64,000 bases of DNA from Antedon mediterranea. Its lineage: Eukaryota > Echinodermata > Crinoidea > Comatulida > Antedonidae. Under the pieces are notes generated by a model. The model saw nothing but the letters and a program-made list of their open reading frames with translations, did no database searches and was not told the origin of the DNA. The translations under genes and the position numbers were made by a program. Location of the stretch: positions 680,001 through 744,000 of the forward strand of contig NC_092679.1 of NCBI RefSeq assembly GCF_964355755.1. The letters are read 5' to 3'. Shown here piece by piece: positions 48,901-60,900 of the stretch (position 1 is the first letter of the stretch; each line of letters starts with the position of its first letter).

Positions 48901-51900
48901 TTTGACATTCCAACAATTCATGTGATAAGTTCAACCTCATTGAGGGTCATCTGGACCGAACCAAGCACTCCTAATGGAGACATTCAAGCCTACAATGTGT
49001 ATGTTGACGGTCTGAATGTGGCAAGTGTGCCTCCTACAACAATGTCACATGTTCTCTTTGACTTGGAACCATACACAGTTTACTCTATTCAGGTAAATCT
49101 ATAGTTTGTGTTTAAAGCTCTGTCTACACTACCAGACTAGTTTGACAAAAAAGTGTGATGTGCCCAAATATAGTAGTGATGGGCACATCACATTTGTTTG
49201 TCACATAAAGTTTGATAGTGTAGACAGAGCTTTTGAAGTGGTGATTTTTAAACTTTAGTTAGCATTAATGATGATAAATTTATTTACAGGTTGAAGTGTG
49301 TACTATCTATGATTGTCTGCGAAGCCCAGCTGCTCAGACCACTACCACTGAAGCTCTACCGATGGGATTAGCGCCCCCAAACTTGCGTGTTCTTGGTGAC
49401 GATACTATAGATATCAACTGGGCTGAACCTAGTCAACCAAATGGAATTATTACAAAGTACGCCCTCTTTCGACGATCTCTAAGACCTTGTGATACGTAAG
49501 TTCATTTTGTGTTACTTTCTTCTGTCTACTTATTTGCATATACCGTACTTAAGTTTATTTTATGCATTGATTTTTATTAGTAACATTAACATTAATGTTT
49601 TATGTCCTCTGTTATGATATTAAAACATAATGATAATAAATATTTTGTGCACCAATAGTGTACAATTTCAAATGTTTTTTTTTTAAATGTCATCTTTTTT
49701 ATTATTTTTAGAGGGGAAGAGGTTGCTGAAAAGGTGTGTCACTATATTGAATGTGGAGTTTCTGAAAGTATATGTGGGTCCCAGTGCTACTCTGGAAACA
49801 AGGTTAGACATTTAAAAATTATTTAAAAATTGAGCTTTGTAAATACATGCCTGCCAGTAATTAATTATTGCATGCTCTATGTGTGCTATAGATACACTTA
49901 ACAAAACACAAAGAAATGCTAAACAAACACGAAAACCTACACCTGTTAAATATGCAAATTAACGTTCAGTCTGTGGATGTAAAGTAGGAATTAACAACAG
50001 AAAATTAAACTAATACTTAGCATAAAAATGCTTGTATATATTAAGACTTAGGAGAATATGTTTGATTTTGTATTAAGGTATGCTGCAGTGGTGAGCTGTA
50101 TGACTTCCAAATTGGATTTGAATGTTGTGAAAGCAACTACCTGACAGCAAGAACGAACCCAACGGACGTCTGCTGTGGTGGTCAATTCCGGCCAGCTCAG
50201 TCTAACTACCAATGCTGTAATGGTCAGTATGTGGCGGTGTTACCCAGTCAGATTTGCTGCGCTGATCCTGACGAGGATAGGATTGAAATAGGGGCTGGGG
50301 ACACGTGTTGTGGGGGGATACCGTATGCTGCTAATGGCCCTCAGATATGTTGCGGAGGTAAACAAACTATTTTAAAACTCAGTTTATTTACAGTTTACTA
50401 TGTGTTTTTTTTTTCAATTTTTGGTTCAATTGTTTTTTTTGTTACAGCTTTGTTCATGTTTATTTTATGTTTTGTTTAAAAGTGAAATATTTATTTATAA
50501 ATGTCTATGTGTTTAAATTCATAATGTATTTGATGTTTATTTTGTACCCAACAAAAGTCTATGTACCTGTATATTGGAAATTGTTTTGCTTAATTAATTT
50601 AATTGTTATAATTGGAAATGTTTCTCTTTGATGTTAAATCTTATATTGTAAGTGAAGCAAGTTTATGAAATTACAAGTTTGTTGTACAAAAGATGAAATA
50701 AGTTTATGTATTTGATTTTAATGTGTGTGGTTGATTTTCAGGCGCATTTTTTGATAGTCAGCAGGGTTTGTGCTGTGATGCCACTTATGTTTCTTTTGAG
50801 GGTAAATGTCATTTCTGTCGCTTTGTTTTGTAATTTCTTCTTGTGTGTGTCACTTGTGTGATGGTAATACTGTACCATGATTATTGAAGTAATTTATATA
50901 ATAATAATTACATACTAATTGCAACATTTTTAATTATTTGATTTATCAGTTGAAGTGTGGTTTTTAATTTCATCTTGTGTGTGTCAATTGTGTTCACTTG
51001 TCACGTGTTATGGTAATAATTACCTAAATAATTTATACTAATAATAATCGCATACTAATCTAATTTCAACATTTTTAGTTTAGTAGATTTTTTAGTTTAA
51101 GAGTAATTTGTAATTTTACTAAATAACAGTAAATTTTTATTTTTTTTTTGCCTAAATGTATTTGCTTTTTAGTGGATCATTTATACCTAAATCATGTGAT
51201 TTATTTTTTGTGTAAACAGAATAATTTACAGTGAACACTTCCAAAAACTTTACATGACACATCAATATAAACTAACTATTAATACTAATTATTTGTGTTA
51301 ATGATACTAATCTTAATCATCTTTCCAAATCATCTAAAATGTTTTCATTTTCTCTAGTAATAGTCTGTTATATGTTGATTATATGAGACTGCTGTGCCAA
51401 CTTTAACTCTTCCTAATTCTATATATATCCCCTTTCTTCAACAACAGGTACTTTTTATGATGGCTTCAATGCCCACTGCTGTGGTTCAACTATTATTAGT
51501 GTGAATCAAGTTTGTTGCGGTACGGGGGACAATGTTCGGACTTACACCCTTGACCCCTCAAAAACATGTTGCAATAATGTTTACGAAAATGCAGACAACA
51601 TGCTTTGTTGTACCAACAGTGAGGGACAAGAGAAAGTAAGTACAAGTGCTTATATCAGTGGTAGTAACAGTTTAATTAAATATATAAATATTTCAAATGT
51701 TTGTTTATTGGGCCCTTGGTCATAATTACAATATTCAAATTTTTAATTTTTAGGCACATGTTTATGTAAATCTTGATGAGAAACTTTCAGCCAATGAGCA
51801 GTGTTGTAACTTAGAGGTAATCCCAAACACTCATTCATGCTGCAATGGGATTGGCTACAATCAAGCTACACACATTTGTGCAGACCGTAGCACAACTGCC

Positions 51901-54900
51901 AGGGGTAACTGTGCATCAGGAACCATCTGTCCCGTTAGCCAGGCATTCTCTGCTTATTGTAACAGGTAAACTACTCAATCTTCTTATTTAAAATTAATTT
52001 TTATTGTTATTATTACCTCCGCCAAGGAGGTTATGTTTTCACCCATGTATGTTTGTGTGTGTGTTTGTGTGTGTTTCTGTGAACAGCCTGGAGGCCACAG
52101 TTTTTATCCGATTCTCACCAAATTTGGCAACAATGATCTATGCTCCAAAAGCTCGGATGAGTTCGAATTTGAGGGGAAAAGGTCATAGGTCAAGGTCACA
52201 ACTAACAAAAAACTATTTTACTGCCTAGAGACCACAGTTTTTATCGGATTCTCACCAAACTTAGCCACAGTGATCAATGACACATCATATAATTGTGGTT
52301 AAATTTTGAATGGTCAGGGTCAAAGATCAAGGTCCACAAAAAACAAACAAAAAAGAAATTAAAAAAAAAAAAAAAAAAACCTCAGTGGGACTTGAACCAG
52401 CGATCTCAACTGTGAGAGGCTGGATACATAACTATTACACCACACTGTCATCCACAACTTTATAGTGTGCAGTTAACATATTTACACTTAGAACTAATAA
52501 AAAAAAATGTAAAAAAAAAATATTCAGGGGGCATTTTATGTAGGGGAATTTTACAGTAGGCGGAGGTTTGTACTCTCGGAGTACCCTCTAGTTGTTTTTA
52601 TTATTGATATGATGTTTTCTCTGAACCAAAACAATCTATGGTATGTAACATTAAATTGTTTTATTTTCTTTTCAGATGTGACTTTGACACAAACCTGAAT
52701 ATATGTGGCACTGTAGATGATCAATATTTAGATGATATTTACATACCAGTCCAGGGCGGTGTTTGCCCTTCAACCCTTGACACGATCTACGAAGGTGGAC
52801 CAACTACATACACTTTTTTTGGTAAGTTTCACTTTCATATAAATTATTTAAATGAATGATGTAATGATAAAACATGAACATTTGGTGATGAAATTGTTAA
52901 TAAAATGTGTTTCTTATGTTTTAGATCAAGGCCTATCACCATACATTACCTATCAATACTCAGTAGCTGTTTACAACAGTGCAGGTAGCTATACCAGTGA
53001 TTATGCAAACGCTACAACTGAAGAAGCTATTCCAAGTGGTGTACAACCTCCCACTGCTACGATCCTACCTGGTGTATTGGACACTATCATGCTGAACTGG
53101 GATGACCCTCTTTATCCTAACGGTAATTTTAGTTTTTAGTATTTCCTAGTTTTTCGGGGTTTTTTTCAAATATGAATAAGCTGAAAAGTTTTGTTGATGT
53201 AGAATAATAGAGAATGTGAGAAACTATCAAACACATTATTATGATTATCATTTTCTCTCTTATCATGCACTAAGATGACCCCCTATATCTTAAAGGCCAA
53301 TTTACACAGACAAGCGGTAACGGTAATAAAAATATAGAATCAATGTTATTCCTTATAAAAGGCGGAATGGACGGGCGGTTTCCACTCAGGATAGATTCTA
53401 CGTGGGACAAGCTATGCGGTATTCCGCTTACCATTACCGCTTGTCTGTATAAATTGGCCTTAATGATAATTTTATTTCTTGCAATTTCTTAAACTTTTTT
53501 TTAATTTGAGAAACAGAAAAAATAATAATCACATTTTTTCTCTTAGGTGTCATTACATCTTACATCATCAGACGAGATGGAATTGAAATCTACCGAGGTA
53601 TTGGGAATTCATTTTCAGATCGTAATGGTATCCAACCTTACCAACATTACACATACATCGCGAGTGCTTGTACGCGAGTAGGATGCACTGACAGTAAAAG
53701 TGTAAGTTATCATTTTGTTTCCTATTAAATAGTTTACATATTGTAGAATAGAAATTGTTCTTTTTTGTTGATCCAATAGATTGAAAGTACTAAAAATGGT
53801 ACTTACAACAACGTTTTGCAAACAATCAGTTTGCTTTCTCACGTAGAATGTTGATCTTGTTTACAGTCTGGTCAATTTGTCACCTCGGTGTGTTTTAGGG
53901 AACTGTGTTTTTCTTCTGCGACATTGATGTTGGTCCCCCACTTGTTTTCCTGGATCTATTGGATCAACAAAAAAGACATTTTTTTTATAATATTAGGATC
54001 CAAATGAAAGAGTTTACAGATTAATTTTCAAAAATTAGAATGATTGTGTATGACCAGGATATTCATAACATTCCACCAAACAAATTACATTATTTTATCT
54101 TATTTCCATACAGGTGGTAGCAGCTACATTACAAGCCAAGCCTGAGGGTGTATCTAACCCTGTGGTTACCCCAATAAGCTCAATGTCCATGAGGGTGACC
54201 TGGGTTGAACCAAGCGTTCCTAATGGTGTTCTACAAGACTATAAAATCTACCTAACTGGAGTGGAGTTACCAATTTATGTAACAGCTCCCAACAGATTTG
54301 AATACATTCATAATGGTATGTTTCATCTATTTTGTTTGTATTGATGACACAATATCTATTCATTTGTTTATGTACTTTTTTTATCAACACATCAAAACAA
54401 GTGCTTACTTTACTTGATACAATCAATTCAATCCAAAAAATGTAAAGCTCTGTCTACATTATCAAACTAGTTTGACAAAAATATGTGTGCCCAAATATGG
54501 TAGTGATATGGTGTCATATATGGGCACATCATATTTCTGTTGTCACATAAAGTTTGATAGTGTAAACAGAGTTTTAGACTCACTGACAGCATGATCCAGA
54601 TACAACTGATTGAATAAATAGGAGACCTACTAGATAGTGTTTGTCTCTGCCTGGTTGTGTGTGTTGTTTATTTCTTGTTCCTTGTCTAAGTTTTGTATTT
54701 AATTTTTATGGAAATAAAATAAATGAAAACAGTTTCTAATTTATCCTAATGGTTGTTTTTTTTTCACATTCTGTAGACTTAACTCCATTCACTCAGTATG
54801 AATACACTTTAGAAGCTTGTACAGAAGCAGGTTGCACAGCTAGTAATCCTGTGACTAGTACAACGCTAGAGGGCATACCAGATGGTAAGTAGTTGATAGA

Positions 54901-57900
54901 AACATGTGGAGAGACTCAATGTATGGGGGGAGAAGAAGGAAACAATTCAATATGGGGAAATGTAGAACTCTCTATTCTAATCTCTGCATTCGTGCTCATA
55001 ATCAGAGATGGGAACAAGATCACAAACAGTAATCTAAATGTTTTCAGTCTTTACAACTTAAGGCCAATTAACACCGCGTAACTTGTCACACATAGAATAT
55101 GTATCTATCCTGAGCGGAAACCACCCATCCGCTCCGCGTTTTGTGTAAATGTTCATTAAGAATAACATGGATTCTATGTCTTTTATTACCGTTACTGCTT
55201 GTCTTAGTAAATTAGGCTTTAAACTGTTTATTTGTTACCATAATGTAATGAAGCATACTTTTTCTTTCATAGGTTTATCTCCTCCGGTACATGTCACAGT
55301 GAGTTCAACAATATTGGAACTTTATTGGAGTGAGCCAGAATTTCCAAATGGTGAGGTCTCCCTCTACAGGCTTTTCAGACAAGATCAACTCATTTACGAA
55401 GGAAATGACTTTATGTACATAGACAATGGACTCTCTCCAAACACGCGTTATGAATACATTCTGCAAGCAGCCACTTCAGCAGGCGCTACTAACAGCTCCA
55501 AGTACGTCGTCCAGACACATCAAAGCACCCCAGAAGGGATCCCGATTCCTACGCTTTCCGTCTTAAGTTCAACTCAGATTAGGGCTACGTGGTCTACACC
55601 GTTGTTTCCTAATGGCAATATACAGGTGTATGGAGTTGTTATCATGAGCGGATCGCCAGACCAATTTACAAAGTTCTCTGGTCAAACACTTTCGTACTTA
55701 ATAACTGGCCTAGATCCATATACGCAGTATAATGTTCGTGTACAGGCCTGTAACGAAGGCGGATGTGGTCACGGTCCAAAAGCATATGCCACCACATCGG
55801 AAGCAAGTCCTCAAGATCAAGAACCACCAAACTTAAAGGCAACAGGTCCATCAGTTATTGAAGTCACATGGGAACCACCCCTCAAACCAAATGGAATCAT
55901 CACCAACTATCAAGTATACCGTCGTACATATGGCAGGAGTCAGGAGTTTCTCTCGTATGTCGGATCAGCTCTTTCCTTTATCAACGCTGCGCCAGAGCTT
56001 GTAGCCTTTACACTGTACGAGTACAAAGTCAGAGCCGAGAATTCCCTAGGGTATATTGATAGTGATTGGGCAGCTGTCAGAACCCTAGAAGCCCCACCAC
56101 AAGGGGTACAAGGACCTTTGGCATTGGAAGCAGTCAGTCCATACGGTGTTAAGGTTCAGTGGAACGAACCGGCAACACCTAATGGTGTCATCACAGCTTA
56201 TAGGATTGAATACCAACAAGTATCAACTGACCCAACTCTGACATACCCTGTTGAAACTGCAGCTACTGTCGCAGGGATCATACGAGAGGCAACATTCTAT
56301 GGCCTAGCTCCATACACATCTTACCAGGTGCGTCTCGTAGCTGTGAACAGTGCTGGAGAAGGAAAAGGTTCATGGGGTAATGTTAAAACGGCAGAGGGCG
56401 TACCGGCTGCCATCCCATCGTTTATCGTACAGAAAGGAAGCGATGGCCTTCATTTAATTCTTCGATGGAACGAACCTGGACAAGTGAATGGCAACATTCT
56501 TGCTTATAATATATACCAAGATATCTATTTAACGGAGCCGATATATACAGGTCTTCAGAGAGAGTTTGTCTTCCGTAGGCTGATGCCGTACACGGAGTAC
56601 ACTCTAATTTTGGAAGCTTGCACAGGGGCTGGATGTGGAAGAGGAGAACCTCAAACAGTAGTAACAGCAGCAGTGCTACCAGAAAATCAAGGTGCTCCAA
56701 CCATTGAATTTGTCAATGCTACACAAGTAACCTTATCGTGGGAGCCTCCAATTTCTCCCAATGGTCCGATTACAAGGTATGACATTCTTCGAAGGTCATC
56801 AGTTTTGAATCGACGTAGAAAACGTGACACAGATGATAGTTCATTTACACAGACAAATATTGTTCATGTAGAATACAACACTGACTCGGATGACTACGCT
56901 TTTACGGATTCCCAACTTCGACCTCACACTCTATACGAGTACAAGATCATAACATACAACACAATTGGATCAACCGACAGTGGATGGGTTTCCATACAGA
57001 CTGATCAAGCGGCGCCAACTTACGTTGACCCACCCTCTGTCAATTTTATCTTGGACAACCCAACGTCTCTTATCATTCAGTGGACAGAACCAGAAGAACC
57101 AAATGGTGTCATACAGGTTTATGTTCTGGAGAGGAACGAGACATCACGATTTACATTCCCTGCAGAGTTTCTGAAGACCAATGACACTGATTTAGAAGCC
57201 TACACTGTGTACTATTATACACTAAGAGCTTGTACTGCTTGTTGCTGTACAACTAGTGACAGGACATTTATCAGAACCTTAGAAACAGCACCAGTGTTTG
57301 TTGACCCACCAATTCTAGTCACCGTAAGCTCCACTGCTATTCAAGTCTCTTGGAATGTTCCTTCACTTCGATACGGAGAAATTATTCGATATGAATTAAA
57401 AGTAGACGGACAAGAACAGTATAGAGGATTGGACCTGGAGACTGTTGTTAATTCTTTGACTCCGTACCAAGAGTATACCTTCACTGTTGTGGCATGTACA
57501 TCAGGTGGTTGTACTGAAAGTGTGCCGTCATTAGGCAGACCATTTGAAGCGTCCCCTCAGCAAATGAATCCACCATCGTTACGAGTACTCAGTGCTACCG
57601 CTGTTGAAGCCTCATGGACCGTTCCATTATATCCGAACGGGGAGATCATTAATTATGAATTACGCAGGGATGGGCGGTTAGTTTACAGTGGATTGTCTTT
57701 GATATTCCCAGACTTTGGCGATGGTGGTCGTGGACTTATTCCAGGTCAGGAATATTCATATGTAGTTGCTGCTTTCAACAGAGAAGGAACTGCTGTTAGC
57801 AGCCCTGCTGTAATTACAACATCATCATCGTCTCCAGCTGGTCTTATGGCTCCTGTAGTCACTGCCTTAGGCTCAACATCAATCAGTGCAACATGGGTAC

Positions 57901-60900
57901 CACCACTGTATCCAAATGGCGATATCCTTAACTACACTCTTTATTTAGATGGTTCAACTGCGTTTTCTGGTCTTCAGTTTAGTTATGTTGTCGGAAATCT
58001 TTTCTATTTCACACTTTATGAGTTCCGTATTAAAGCCTGTACAGAATCTGGTTGTGCTCTCAGCGACAGAGCCAGCACTCGTACTCTAGAACATCCACCA
58101 TCAGGCCAATTAACACCAAGCTTAACTCCTCTTGCTGACTCAAATGGGATTGCTAGTGGTATATCAGTTGAGTGGGGTCCTCCTCAACAACCAAATGGTA
58201 TCATATTGTACTACCAGCTGCAAAGACGGCAAGTGTTCAGAACAAGTGGAGGACGTGGAGAAACATACCTTTTACAAAATGGGACAACTTTGTCATACAT
58301 TGATGAAGATCCAACATTAGAACCAAATATGGAATATGAATACAGAGTGACATCGTTCAATACTGCTGGACAAGTAACAAGCTCTTGGGCAGTAGTGAGG
58401 ATGTTGGAAGCACCACCAGAGGTAAGTCAACATAAATTTTAAGAGGCATTTTATATCATTCTTATATTCTTACTCCTGAGGATGATCAAAGTATATTGAT
58501 CGAAACATTGAGAGATTTGACTTTTTTTTTCAGAACTATATATACATGGTGTACCGCAAACTTTATATCAACATGTCATACTTATTCATTCAAATTTTTA
58601 AATAATTCTTCACTTAGAATAAATATTCTTAACCTATCAGGATTTTGTTTGTTTTCTGCAGGGTTTGGAACCACCAACATTTTCTCTGATAACGTCCATG
58701 TCATTACTAGTAAACATCCAAGAACCCGTAAAACCAAACGGAATCATTACAAGCTATGCTGTCATTAGGAACTCAACTGAGGTAAGTATTAATTTAAAAT
58801 GAATGCTGATATCCATGGAAGTTGTTACATTGAATACAGGATTTCAACAAACCAAATAGAAAATAGACAGCAGTATATCCATATCCTATATGTACTTCAT
58901 ATTTTGTATGGCATATTCAGTGTTGGTATTTATCATGTACAATACCACCTAAATTACGAGTGAGAATCAATATCATAAGGCATTTAATGAAAATGCAGAC
59001 AATCTTAAAATTATATGACATGTTTATATCTTGCAATGTCATTTGTTGGCTTAAAGTTTACACTCAAGTGTATCCTATAGAATAGTTGCATACTATTCAA
59101 CCTTAATTGCTATAATTTCACTCTTGTTTCAGCTTTCCAGAACCACGTCAACTAGCTATTCTGATGAAGGACTTGAACCTTTCACCTACTACGCATACAG
59201 CGTGAAAGCATGCACATCAAGGGGCTGCACCACCAGTGATCCAGGCTATGTGCAGACCATGCAGTCCATACCAATAGGCCTAGCAGCACCAGTAATAGTA
59301 AAGGAAGGAGTTGACTTTATCATGGTATCTTGGCAAGACCCCATAGAGACCAATGGCATTATAGAAAGGTACTTTTGTCAGAGATTTCCTATAGTAAAAA
59401 CTGTTCAAGAATAGTACTGAAATCAACTAAACTCTTTCAAAAACATTTATAGGAGGCAATCACCACTAAAAGTACAGAGTTACTAACATACTCACGAAAA
59501 TGTACATCATACTCAGAAGAGACAAAACATACTCACAGAAACATATCATACTCACAGAAACATATCATACTCACAGAAACATATCATACTCACAGAAACA
59601 TATCATACTCACAGAAACATATCATACTCACAGAAACATATCATACTCACAGAAACATATCATACTCACAGAAACATATCATACTCACAGAAACATATCA
59701 TACTCACAGAAACATATCATACTCACAGAAACATATCATACTCACAGAAACATATCATACTCACAGAAACATATCATACTCACAGAAACATATCATACTC
59801 ACAGAAACATATCATACTCACAGAAACATATCATACTCACAGAAACATATCATACTCACAGAAACATATCATACTCACAGAAACATATCATACTCACAGA
59901 AACATATCCTACTCACAGAAACATATCCTACTCACAGAAACATATCATACTCACAGAAACATATCATACTCACAGAAACATATCATACTCACAGAAACAT
60001 ATCATACTCACAGAAACATATCATACTCACAGAAACATATCATACTCACAGAAACATATCATACTCACAGACACATATCATACTCACAGACACATATCAT
60101 ACTCACAGACACATATCATACTCACAGACACATATCATACTCACAGACACATATCATACTCACAGAAACATATCATACTCACAGAAACATATCATACTCA
60201 CAGAAACATATCATACTCACAGAAACATATCATACTCACAGAAACATATCATACTCACAGAAACATATCATACTCACAGAAACATATCATACTCACAGAA
60301 ACATATCATACTCACAGAAACATATCATACTCACAGAAACATATCATACTCACAGAAACATATCATACTCACAGAAACATATCATACTCACAGAAACATA
60401 TTTGCAGAAAACATCCCAAATTCTTTCTAACTATATTAACACAATTTTATCATTCATCAAAGTACAAACAAAATATATAACTACTTTTCTTTTCTATGCA
60501 GATATGAATTGTATTCTAGGCCAGCCTGCCCTTTGACCTCTCAACCGTTTTCTCAATCATGCACTGAAGTTGCTCTTAGTAAGTCTTACGAAGGAACAAG
60601 TACTAACTACACATTGAGTAATCTGCAACCATACACCAACTACGAGTTCAAAGTATTTGCTCATAATTCAGAAGGCAATGCAGAATCACCATCTGTGATT
60701 GGAATCACTACTGCAAAGGGTAACATTATGTTTCTTGTCTCTCATTTTGCTATCTTATAACACACATCTTAGCCATTTGATTGGTTAACACACACATCTT
60801 AAGCTCTGTCTACACTATCAAACTTTATGTGACAAAAAAATATGATGTGCCTATATATGGACATGATGTCATATCACTACCATATTTGGGGGTATATCAC

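Noticed and set aside
55666-58320. Short open frames in other frames or on the minus strand within the long usherin exon
   Set aside because: They are shadows of the FN3-coding frame and have no independent motif.
59500-60480. 326-residue open frame on the plus strand
   Set aside because: It is produced by the 19-bp satellite, which has no stop in any frame. It is not a gene.
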